DNA of 64,000 bases from Streptomyces shenzhenensis (GTDB lineage: Bacteria; Actinomycetota; Actinomycetes; Streptomycetales; Streptomycetaceae), in NCBI RefSeq assembly GCF_021462265.1, contig NZ_JAJONF010000031.1, positions 49,455 through 113,454 of the forward strand. The letters are read 5' to 3'. A program made the translations under genes and the position numbers. Below the pieces are notes generated by a model, which did no database searches, had not been told where the DNA came from, and saw only the letters and a program-made list of their open reading frames with translations. Positions 8,911-16,215 of the stretch are shown piece after piece (positions within the stretch are counted from its first letter, which is position 1; every line of letters starts with the position of its first letter).

Positions 8911-9339
8911 TCAGGACCAGTCGCGGCCGGTCCGCCCCCGTTTGGTCTGCGAGCGCTGCTTCTTCTCCCGCAGCCGGCGCTCGTTGATCCCGCGCGGGAT
9001 GCGGGTCGGCGTACGCGGCTTGGGCGGCGGCGCGGTGGCCTCCGCGAGGAGCGCGGCGAGGCGTACGGCGGCGGTCTCGCGGTTGCGCCACTGCGAACGG
9101 TGCTCGGACGCCCGTACGACGATCACCCCGTCGACGAGCCGCCCCGCCAGCCGCTCCAGCGCCCGCTGCTTCCACACCGGCGGCAGCGCCTCGGTGTTCG
9201 CGAGGTCGAAGCGCAGCTCCACCTGCGAGTCACTGGTGTTGACGTGCTGCCCGCCGGGCCCGGACGAACGGGAGAAACGCCAGTGGAGCTCCGCCTCGGG
9301 GAGCGAGACGGAGCCGCGGATGACGTAAGGACCGGACAT
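8911..9339 (-). CDS. arfB: Peptidyl-tRNA hydrolase ArfB (ribosome rescue)
   Basis: A 142-residue class I release-factor-like protein. It has the catalytic GGQ loop (SSGPGGQHVNTSDSQ, about 24-38), where the Gln positions water for peptidyl-tRNA hydrolysis, and lacks the codon-recognition domain of RF1/RF2. The basic C-terminal tail (INERRLREKKQRSQTKRG) is the part that enters the empty mRNA channel of stalled ribosomes. The start is set at MSGPYVIRG (9339); extending to 9390 adds residues unlike the family. It stands alone, divergent from terD. Confidence 0.92.
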   Translation of the reverse strand: MSGPYVIRGSVSLPEAELHWRFSRSSGPGGQHVNTSDSQVELRFDLANTEALPPVWKQRALERLAGRLVDGVIVVRASEHRSQWRNRETAAVRLAALLAEATAPPPKPRTPTRIPRGINERRLREKKQRSQTKRGRTGRDWS

Positions 9340-9521
9340 ACCCCCATAGTCGCGCGCCTGACCGGCGCACGTCACGCGAATAACGTTCATCCAGCGTTCG
9401 GTAAAGAAAGTAAAGGGAGCTGGAACCTTCGGTACCCCTCGTGGCGTTCATACGGGTACCTGTAGCTTCAGGCCCGTACGTCGTAGCGCCGTACGCAAAC
9501 GAGGGAAAGGACTCCCAAACC

Positions 9522-10097
9522 ATGGCTGTAAGCCTGTCCAAGGGTGGCAACGTCTCGCTCACCAAGGAGGCTCCGGGCCTGACGGCCGTCACCGTGGGTC
9601 TCGGCTGGGACGTCCGCACCACCACCGGCACGGACTTCGACCTGGACGCCTCGGCCATCGCGGTCAACGGGCAGGGCAAGGTCTACTCCGACGCCCACTT
9701 CGTCTTCTTCAACAACAAGAACACCCCCGACAACACCATCGTCCACACCGGTGACAACCGGACGGGCGAGGGCGCCGGCGACGACGAGGCGATCAACGTC
9801 AACCTGGCCGCCCTGCCGGCCGACATCGACAAGATCGTCTTCCCGGTCTCGATCTACGACGCCGAGAACCGCGGCCAGAACTTCGGCCAGGTCCGCAACG
9901 CCTACATCCGCATCGTCAACCAGGCCGGCGGCGCCGAGATCGCCCGCTACGACCTCTCCGAGGACGCGGCGACGGAGACGGCCATGGTCTTCGGCGAGCT
10001 GTACCGCAACGGCGCCGAGTGGAAGTTCCGCGCGGTCGGCCAGGGCTACGCCTCGGGCCTGGTCGGCATCGCCCAGGACTTCGGCGTCAACGTCTGA
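9522..10097 (+). CDS. terD: TerD-family protein
   Basis: A 191-residue TerD domain protein of full family length. The Ca2+-binding acidic clusters are visible: GWDVRTTTGTDFDLDASA near the N-terminus, then HTGDNRTGEGAGDDEAI in the middle. TerD proteins were named for tellurite resistance but mainly act in calcium-linked stress responses and, in Streptomyces, in differentiation. The ATG at 9522 follows GAGGGAAAGGA; upstream in-frame codons are non-conserved. A strong hairpin follows the stop. The gene is monocistronic. Confidence 0.93.
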   Translation: MAVSLSKGGNVSLTKEAPGLTAVTVGLGWDVRTTTGTDFDLDASAIAVNGQGKVYSDAHFVFFNNKNTPDNTIVHTGDNRTGEGAGDDEAINVNLAALPADIDKIVFPVSIYDAENRGQNFGQVRNAYIRIVNQAGGAEIARYDLSEDAATETAMVFGELYRNGAEWKFRAVGQGYASGLVGIAQDFGVNV

Positions 10098-10122
10098 CCG
10101 ACGCGGCACGCTGCGCTGTGCG

Positions 10123-10157
10123 GGAGCCCCTGGCCGTGGGTCGCGGCCGGGGGCTCC
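10123..10157 (+). terminator. Hairpin terminator after terD
   Basis: Fourteen-base arms (GGAGCCCCTGGCCG and CGGCCGGGGGCTCC, one T:G pair) separated by seven bases, 26 bases after the terD stop. There is no U-tract, which is common for streptomycete terminators. It lies between convergent genes. Confidence 0.65.
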
Positions 10158-10173
10158 GGCGTCCGCTCACCGC

Positions 10174-10452
10174 TCAGTGCGCGGACGCGTACGGCACGAA
10201 GGCCGCCCAGGCGGAGGGGGCGAGGGCGAGCCGGGGGCCGGGCGCCGAGCGGTACTTGGAGTCGCGGATGTGGATGGTGGTGGGGGTGGGGGCTATTTCC
10301 AGGCAGGATTCGCCGTCGGGGCCGCTGCTGTAGGTGCTCTTGAACCAGGCGAGGGCGACTTCTACGCAGGACTCGCCGTTGGTACCGCCGCTGTAGCTGC
10401 TCTTGAACCACACCAGGTCGGCGGGTTCCCCGGAGGAGGCCTTGCGGATCAT
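10174..10452 (-). CDS. DUF397 protein with two tandem DUF397 copies
   Basis: A 92-residue protein in which the DUF397 core occurs twice: WFKSSYSGGTNGESCVEVA and WFKSTYSSGPDGESCLEIA, about 26 residues apart, followed by IHIRDSKYR, the usual end of the domain. DUF397 genes accompany HTH-DUF5753 regulators in streptomycetes and the pairs behave as toxin-antitoxin-like or developmental switches (bldB/abaA-like loci, WhiJ systems). It overlaps the upstream regulator gene by four bases and is translated with it. Confidence 0.88.
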   Translation of the reverse strand: MIRKASSGEPADLVWFKSSYSGGTNGESCVEVALAWFKSTYSSGPDGESCLEIAPTPTTIHIRDSKYRSAPGPRLALAPSAWAAFVPYASAH

Positions 10453-11306
10453 GTCTCTCCCAGCAGTTGCTCAATAAAGGCCTGCGACTCCCGCGGAGGG
10501 AGAGCCTGCGCCCGGATGGTTCCATACTGCAGCTCGATGAGGCGAAGCTGTTTCGGATCGGTGGTCGGTCGCCCGCTGAACGCACCATCGGCGCGTCCGA
10601 CGGCCGTGCCGTCCGGGAACTTCAGCAACTCGATCCTGCCGTCCAACCCTGGATGCGCATCCGTGTTGGTCGGCATGACCTGAAGTGTGACGTGGTGCAA
10701 CCGCCCTGCCTCCAGCAGACGTTGGAGCTGCTGTCGCCACACCATTGTGCCCCCAACCTGCCGTCGCAGAGGCGCCTCTTCCAGCACAAAGTGGATGGAC
10801 GGAGCCGGGTCGCGTTCGAAGACCGACTGCCGAGCCAGACGGGCCGTCACCATGCGCTCTACGTCATCTGGCGAGTAGGGCGGCTGGGCCGCCGAGATCA
10901 CGGCTCGCGCGTGCTCAGGCGTTTGAAGCAGCCCGGCGATGATGTTGCACTCATACACCCCGATCTCAACCGCCTGCCCCTCCAACTTGGCAAGCTCGCG
11001 CACCTTCTTCGGATACCGGACCCTCTTCACGTCCTCCCAGGTCGCCGAGATCAGCCCACCCGCGCCCAGGACCTCGTCCGCCCGGTTCAGGTACTCCTGG
11101 CGGGGGATCCGCTTGCCGCCCTCCACTTTGTAGACCATGTCCTCCCCGTAGCCGACCGCCTCCCCGAACTCGGCGGCCCGCATCCCCACCGCCTCGCGCC
11201 GCAGCTTCAGCTGACGCCCGACGGTGGCGATGACCGCCACGCCCCAGTCGTCGTCCGGGTCGACCTCCCAGCCCGGCTCGGTCACCTCTCCGTCGTCCAC
11301 GCTCAT
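10449..11306 (-). CDS. XRE-family regulator with DUF5753 domain
   Basis: A 285-residue protein: an N-terminal helix-turn-helix (about 18-80; GRQLKLRREAVGMRAAEFG then VYKVEGGKRIPRQEYL) and a C-terminal DUF5753 domain (about 95-280; ANIIAGLLQT-like CNIIAGLLQTPEHARAV, and LRRQVGGTMVWRQQLQRL). The ATG at 11306 follows AAGGGGCG; a longer reading to 11426 would add 40 residues that look non-coding. This is the WhiJ-like type of regulator, always paired with a DUF397 protein, here downstream. The target is unknown. Confidence 0.88.
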   Translation of the reverse strand: MSVDDGEVTEPGWEVDPDDDWGVAVIATVGRQLKLRREAVGMRAAEFGEAVGYGEDMVYKVEGGKRIPRQEYLNRADEVLGAGGLISATWEDVKRVRYPKKVRELAKLEGQAVEIGVYECNIIAGLLQTPEHARAVISAAQPPYSPDDVERMVTARLARQSVFERDPAPSIHFVLEEAPLRRQVGGTMVWRQQLQRLLEAGRLHHVTLQVMPTNTDAHPGLDGRIELLKFPDGTAVGRADGAFSGRPTTDPKQLRLIELQYGTIRAQALPPRESQAFIEQLLGET

Positions 11307-11487
11307 CCCACGCCCCTTTTGCCGTACGCCCGTACCCGCGACGCCCTTTCCCGTAAGAACGGTCCCGACAGCCGGGACAGCACCGGACAAGCGCCGGACA
11401 GTCACCGTACGCAAGGGCTTCGTCACTGTTCACGGTATGCGCGCTCGGCCACTCTGAGTGACGTGAACGATGAAATCTCCACCGTTC

Positions 11488-13176
11488 CTAGAGACTGAGC
11501 GGGAGTGAGTCCTGTTGCCAGGTCTCGTGCTCAGCCGAACGCCCCGGACGGTGTTGGGCGTTCTGGTCGACCGCGTTCGCTGCGCGTCCGGGCGGCACGG
11601 ATCGTGTCCGTGGTCCGGGGATGCGGGGGCGGTGTCCCTCACGCCCCGGGCTGCCCGGTCGGGCCTGGACGGTCCGATGCCCCTGTTCATCGCTCCGGTG
11701 AGCAGGGGGCGGTGCCGTCCGTCGCCGGATCGGGTGTCCCAGGGCGCGTCTTCCGATGGCCACGGCGGCCGCGTCGTGGCGGGTGGTTTTCCTGCTTGTG
11801 GTGGTGAGGGGTTCCTGCCAGTGCTGGGCGCCCCAGCGGCTGGTGTAGGCGGGGTCGACCGCGATGACGGGGATGCCGAGTTCCGTCGCCATGGACACGA
11901 GCCGGGCCCGCAGCCGGGCCACGGGCATGCCGGAGATCAGGTTCCGGAACCGCTTCCTGCGGCCGTGCTTCTCCCGGGTGGTCTCCGCGGCGAAGTCGAG
12001 GTCCTCGACGGCGATCGCCAGGCCGTGCCGCCTGGCCCAGTGCAGCAGCCGGATCAGGGCGTGCCTGACCTGTGCGTCACGATGCGAAGCGGTGCCGGTG
12101 AGGTCGTAGCCGAAGCGCAGCGGTTCCCCGAGGGGGTTGCCGTGTGCGTCCAGACGCCAGGCGGCCAGGTGGTCGGCGTTGGTGTCCACGCCGACCACAC
12201 CCCTCGCGCGGGCCGCGTCCAGCGGGATCGTCTGGACGGGGGGCAGGGTCCAGGACGCGGTCAAATACCAGCGTCCCCGCCCGGTGTCCTCGTGGATGCG
12301 GTAGGCGACGGCCCGGTTCGTGCTGACGCGGTCGGCCCACTGCCCGCCCCGGTGTGCGAACGACACCCGGGCGCCCAGGACGTACCGGCCGTGCGGCGCG
12401 TTCGCCAGATACGCCAGCGGAGCCGGGAGCTTGAGGGAGACCTCGCCGTCAGGGGTGACGCGGATGGTCTCGTTGCCGTACCGCTTGCCGGACTCCCCGT
12501 CCGCCTGGAGGAAGCGGCGTCCGGCCCGCCAGCGGCGGCGCCATTCGGCTTCACCGAGCCCGGCGGCCTCGAGGTGGTGGCGGGTGTTGAGCAGCCGCCT
12601 GCCGCCGCGCACCACGTGCACGATGCCGCCCTCCCAGTCGGCCTGTGCCGCCTGAAGCCGGTCTTCGAGGACCCGCAGACGCCGGGACTTGGCGAACCAT
12701 TCCCGCCCGCTGCGATATCCGCCGGGTGCACGCTTGGATCCCTTCTCGCCCACGGGCAGGGACAGCCGGTGGGCGAGGGTGCGCACACCGGCCTGAAGAC
12801 TGTGGATGTGCGCGAGCAGACCGCGTCGGGCGAGCGCCCACTGGTCATGGCTGGCCTTCGTGACCGACCCCGCCCAGCGTGAGGAGGACTCGGCGGTCAG
12901 GGCCCGCTTGCGCGCGGCCCACCCCTCACTGTCATGCTCCGGCCCGGCCGAACAGCGCGCCTTGAGATCACGGGAAGCCAGCGCGCCGAGATGGTCGCCG
13001 ACCAGGCCCAGCACCTCCTCGTCCCCGCGGGTCAGGTCCTTGAGCCGCGTACGGACCGCGACCCCCGAGGGACCGGGTGCCACGAAGGGCGCCGCCACCT
13101 GCCGCAGTCCACCCATCCCTTGCCACCCCCCGGTTCCGCGCCGCAGAAAACCCTCACCCCACCCAACGACTGTCAC
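11488..13176 (-). CDS. Stand-alone TnpB-related RuvC-fold protein lacking the zinc ribbon
   Basis: A 562-residue protein (GTG 13176; ATG 13116 is also possible) related to the TnpB/Cas12 nucleases. The three RuvC acids are present: D331 (GVVGVDTNADH), E391 (LAIAVEDLDFA) and D468 (RHDAAAVAIG). The N-terminal half is basic and rich in Arg/Trp, fitting an RNA/DNA-binding region. In ordinary TnpB a four-Cys zinc ribbon sits between the second and third acids; here that stretch reads DPAYTSRWGAQHW with no Cys at all. No TnpA transposase and no recognisable element ends are next to it. The C-terminal about 95 residues are Pro/Arg-rich. I recall similar stand-alone proteins in other streptomycetes annotated only as TnpB-related. 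Its function is unknown; RNA-guided nuclease activity is an inference. Confidence 0.75.
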   Translation of the reverse strand: MTVVGWGEGFLRRGTGGWQGMGGLRQVAAPFVAPGPSGVAVRTRLKDLTRGDEEVLGLVGDHLGALASRDLKARCSAGPEHDSEGWAARKRALTAESSSRWAGSVTKASHDQWALARRGLLAHIHSLQAGVRTLAHRLSLPVGEKGSKRAPGGYRSGREWFAKSRRLRVLEDRLQAAQADWEGGIVHVVRGGRRLLNTRHHLEAAGLGEAEWRRRWRAGRRFLQADGESGKRYGNETIRVTPDGEVSLKLPAPLAYLANAPHGRYVLGARVSFAHRGGQWADRVSTNRAVAYRIHEDTGRGRWYLTASWTLPPVQTIPLDAARARGVVGVDTNADHLAAWRLDAHGNPLGEPLRFGYDLTGTASHRDAQVRHALIRLLHWARRHGLAIAVEDLDFAAETTREKHGRRKRFRNLISGMPVARLRARLVSMATELGIPVIAVDPAYTSRWGAQHWQEPLTTTSRKTTRHDAAAVAIGRRALGHPIRRRTAPPPAHRSDEQGHRTVQARPGSPGREGHRPRIPGPRTRSVPPGRAANAVDQNAQHRPGRSAEHETWQQDSLPLSL

Positions 13177-13310
13177 CGGTAAAGGTCACACATTCGACCC
13201 AGGAACCCTCGTTCCCCGGGGGAAGGGAAAGCGCCCCGCCTCCCCCGACGCTCACTCATTCGCGCCAGAACACACTCAAGCGCCATCGACAGCCAACTGT
13301 TCACAACCCC

Positions 13311-13514
13311 CTGATCGGCGTCCCCGTCCACGCGCTCTTCGACCCCCGCACCGGCACCGGCGCCGTCCTCACCGACATCCACCCCACCCCCGACGGCCCG
13401 CGCTACGCGACCTGCAAGGACTTCGTCTACGGCGAGGACGTCACCATCGGCGACTGGACCATCTCGACCGACAACCTGCCGCGCTACGGGGACAGGACGG
13501 GCGAGCAGCACTGA
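13311..13514 (+). pseudogene. C-terminal remnant resembling a Uma2 (DUF820) protein
   Basis: The reading frame ending at 13514 carries about 67 residues (GVPVHALFDPRTGTGAVLTD, then GPRYATCKDFVYGEDVTI and a final strand) that resemble the end of Uma2-family putative endonucleases, which are abundant in streptomycetes. No N-terminal part with the PD-(D/E)XK acids is present upstream; the TnpB-related gene starts about 130 bases away on the other strand. It looks like a truncated gene. Confidence 0.45.
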
Positions 13515-13654
13515 GCAGGTGCGACTGTGACCGGCGACAGCCGGCGTGAGCACAGGCGCGCGCTCCAGAGAGACGATCCTGCCGCGTCCGGACGCGCTGC
13601 CCGCACGCGGCCGCCCGGCCCCGCCGCGCGAGCTCGCCGGATAGGTTGGCCGAT

Positions 13655-14179
13655 ATGATCCTCGCCCCCGTCCCCCTCACCCCCGACCACGACATCCCGG
13701 CCCCGGTGCTCTCCGAGCTCACCGCTCTGTACGCCTCCAACCGGGAGTTCCAGGCGCTGAGCGGTGACTTCCCGGATCCGGAGGACATCCGGCCGGAGCA
13801 GGTGGCCGCCGAGCTGGCCGACGAGCTGGCCAGTCCGGACGTGGAGGTGCTGCTGGCACGGGCCGAAGGGCGGCTGGTCGGAGTGGTCGTCACGCTGGCG
13901 CGGCATCCGGATCCGGCCGACCCGGATCCGTGGATCGGGCTGCTGATGGTGGCCGCGGGGGAGCACGGGAAGGGGTACGGGCGGCGGATCGCGGGGGAGG
14001 TCGAGCAGCGGTTCCGGGAGGCGGGCCGGGACGCCGTGCGGCTCGCCGTGCTGGAGAACAACCCGAAGGGACTCGCCTTCTGGAGCGCGCTCGGGTACGA
14101 GGTGATCGGCCGTCGTCCGGACCGGCAGCACGGACGCCCCTGTGCCGTGCTGCGCAAGGAACTGGGTACCGGCGATTAG
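13655..14179 (+). CDS. GNAT-family N-acetyltransferase
   Basis: A 174-residue GNAT protein. The acetyl-CoA-binding motif A is clear (LLMVAAGEHGKGYGRRIAGE, about 90-109) and motif B follows (AVLENNPKGLAFWSALGYEV). It transfers acetyl from acetyl-CoA to an amine; the acceptor is unknown. The ATG at 13655 is preferred over the in-frame TTG at 13646. Its stop overlaps by four bases the stop of the convergent peptidase gene. Confidence 0.9.
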   Translation: MILAPVPLTPDHDIPAPVLSELTALYASNREFQALSGDFPDPEDIRPEQVAAELADELASPDVEVLLARAEGRLVGVVVTLARHPDPADPDPWIGLLMVAAGEHGKGYGRRIAGEVEQRFREAGRDAVRLAVLENNPKGLAFWSALGYEVIGRRPDRQHGRPCAVLRKELGTGD

Positions 14180-15567
14180 GGCCGGGACGGCTTTGCGGCG
14201 CCGTACAGCCAGTCCTCCCAGATCGCGGTGAAGTCCTTGCCCGGTGCCTTCTTCTCCACGTACGCGGTGAACCCGGCGGTGTCCGCGTTGCCGTGGCGGT
14301 GGGCGGCCGCCCAGCCCTGGAGGATGTCGTGGAAACGGTCGTCGCCGACCGTCTGCCGGATCTTCTGCAGGACCATCGCGCCCCGCACGTACACCGGCCG
14401 CTCCGAGACGTACGCGGCGCCCGGCGGCTTCGCGGGCGGGAAACCCCAGAGCGTCGCGTCGTCCTTGGGGGTGGCGTAGAGCTTGTCGAAGGACTCCTGG
14501 GCGGTCAGCCCGTCGTGGTCCTCCTCCCACAGCCACTCCGCGAAGGTGGCGAAGCCCTCGTTGAGCCACATGTCCCGCCAGGTCTTCGGGGTGACGGAGT
14601 CGCCGTACCACTGGTGGGCGATTTCGTGGACGAGGGTGTCGGTGTCCGGGGCGCCGGGGAAGACGGGCCGGTTCTGGGTCTCCAGCGCGTACCCGGCGTC
14701 CTCCGGGCGGTCGACGATCGCGCCGGCGGAGGAGAAGGGGTAGCGGCCGAAGTTGTGCTGCTCCCACGCGATGATCTCGGGCAGCTTCGCCAGTACCTCA
14801 CGGCTCGCCTCCGCCTCGGTGGGGTCGACGGCCGTGTACACCGGCAGGCCGTCGGGGAGGGTGGAGCGGGTGACCGTGTAGTGGCCCACGGCGACCGTGG
14901 CGAGGTAGCTCGCCATCGGTTCGGCGGTGTGCCAGACGAAGGTGGTCAGGCCGTTCTTCGTCGTCTCGCCGCGCAGCTCTCCGTTGGAGACGGCCTGGAG
15001 GCCTTGGGGGACGGTGATCGTGATGTCGTACGACGCCTTGTCGGAGGGGTGGTCGTTGCCGGGGAACCAGGCCATCGAACCGACGGGTTCGCCGAGGGCC
15101 AGCGCGCCGTCGGCGGTCCGCAGCCAGCCCTCCTTGGAGCCGTCGGGGTCGGTGAGCGTCTCCGGCCGGCCCGAGTAGCGCACGGTCGTGGTGAAGGTCT
15201 CCCCCTTCGCCGGGTCGTCGTGCGGGCGGACGGTCAGCTCCTGGCCGGCGCGGTTCCAGCGGGCCTGCCTGGCCCCCACGGTGACGTCGTCGACGTTCAG
15301 GCCCTGCAGGTCCAGGTCGAAGGCGGTCAGGTCCTGGGTGGCGCGGGCGGTGATGACGGCGGTGCCGGTGAGGCGGCGGGTGCCGGGGTCGTAGGCGAGG
15401 GTCAGGCCGTAGTGGCCGACGTCGTAGCCGCCGTCGCCCGCCTTCGGGAAGTACGGGTCGCGGAGGCCCGCGCCGCCCGGGGTGCCGCGGACCCCGCCGT
15501 CGCACGCGGCCAGCGCGAGGCAGAGCAGGGCTGCCGGGAGCACCAGCCGGTACCGGGGAACGCTCAT
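14176..15567 (-). CDS. M1-family metallopeptidase, lipoprotein
   Basis: A 463-residue exported zinc aminopeptidase-like protein. A lipoprotein signal ends in LALAAC (Cys about 22). The M1 zinc site HEIAHQWYGD is followed after the expected spacing by WLNEGFATFAEWLW, giving the His-Glu-His plus Glu ligands. The ERAP1-like C-terminal domain of large M1 enzymes is absent, as in short actinobacterial members. Anchored outside the membrane, it would trim peptides. The ATG at 15567 gives a standard signal peptide; 21-base repeats encoding RSTxSVP just upstream allow a longer but less likely N-terminus. The end overlaps the GNAT gene by four bases. Confidence 0.9.
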   Translation of the reverse strand: MSVPRYRLVLPAALLCLALAACDGGVRGTPGGAGLRDPYFPKAGDGGYDVGHYGLTLAYDPGTRRLTGTAVITARATQDLTAFDLDLQGLNVDDVTVGARQARWNRAGQELTVRPHDDPAKGETFTTTVRYSGRPETLTDPDGSKEGWLRTADGALALGEPVGSMAWFPGNDHPSDKASYDITITVPQGLQAVSNGELRGETTKNGLTTFVWHTAEPMASYLATVAVGHYTVTRSTLPDGLPVYTAVDPTEAEASREVLAKLPEIIAWEQHNFGRYPFSSAGAIVDRPEDAGYALETQNRPVFPGAPDTDTLVHEIAHQWYGDSVTPKTWRDMWLNEGFATFAEWLWEEDHDGLTAQESFDKLYATPKDDATLWGFPPAKPPGAAYVSERPVYVRGAMVLQKIRQTVGDDRFHDILQGWAAAHRHGNADTAGFTAYVEKKAPGKDFTAIWEDWLYGAAKPSRP

Positions 15568-15638
15568 GGTCGATCGGGGCACGCTTGTGGTCGATCGGGA
15601 CATGTTCGTGATCGTAGGACGCGTGACACCATCAGCCT

Positions 15639-16139
15639 GTGCTCGACATCGGCTACGCCCTCTCCAACCGTTTCCCGGACCCGCCCCAGACGGACTACCG
15701 GCGCGTGGACGTCCACGCGTTGCGCCACGACCTGTTCTGCGGGGACGTCTACCTCGCGGACACCAAGGCGGACCGGGAGCTGTCCACAGCCTGGGGATGG
15801 GTGCCGGTGCTCGACTTCGCGTGGGCGCTGTGCGACATCGTGGAGCGGCTGGACAGGGATCCGGCGGGGTCGCGGGCCGCCCGGCCCCAGCACGCGGAAC
15901 TCGACTTCACCGAGTCCACCGACCGCATGCTCTTCGAGCGCCGCTTCGGCTGGGTGGACATCGAGGCGGACTGGATGCCGGCCGAGGAGCCGCCCCTCAC
16001 CTTCTCCCATGCCGAACTGCGCCGGGAGGCACGCGACTTCCTGCACGACCTGATCGCCGACCTCACCGACATGCACGAGGAGCTGGCCGACAACCCGGCA
16101 ATCTGGACGCTCCAGGCCCGCTTCCCGAGGGTGTCGTAG
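15639..16139 (+). CDS. Conserved-looking protein of unknown function
   Basis: A 166-residue soluble acidic protein with a GTG start at 15639. It has four Trp-rich segments (TAWGWVPVLDFAWALCD, FGWVDIEADWMP) and a C-terminal helix with LRREARDFLHDLIADL. I do not recognise the family. It looks like a single-domain protein similar to immunity- or DUF-type proteins often found in streptomycetes; no catalytic motif is visible. It is divergent from the M1 peptidase and lies 77 bases before the giant gene in the same direction. Confidence 0.65.
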   Translation: MLDIGYALSNRFPDPPQTDYRRVDVHALRHDLFCGDVYLADTKADRELSTAWGWVPVLDFAWALCDIVERLDRDPAGSRAARPQHAELDFTESTDRMLFERRFGWVDIEADWMPAEEPPLTFSHAELRREARDFLHDLIADLTDMHEELADNPAIWTLQARFPRVS

Positions 16140-16215
16140 CCGCCCGGACGGACGCCGTTCCGGGCGGCTGAACGACTGTCGGTTGTACGGGAGTTGACCG
16201 GCCGCTGAGGCGCGG

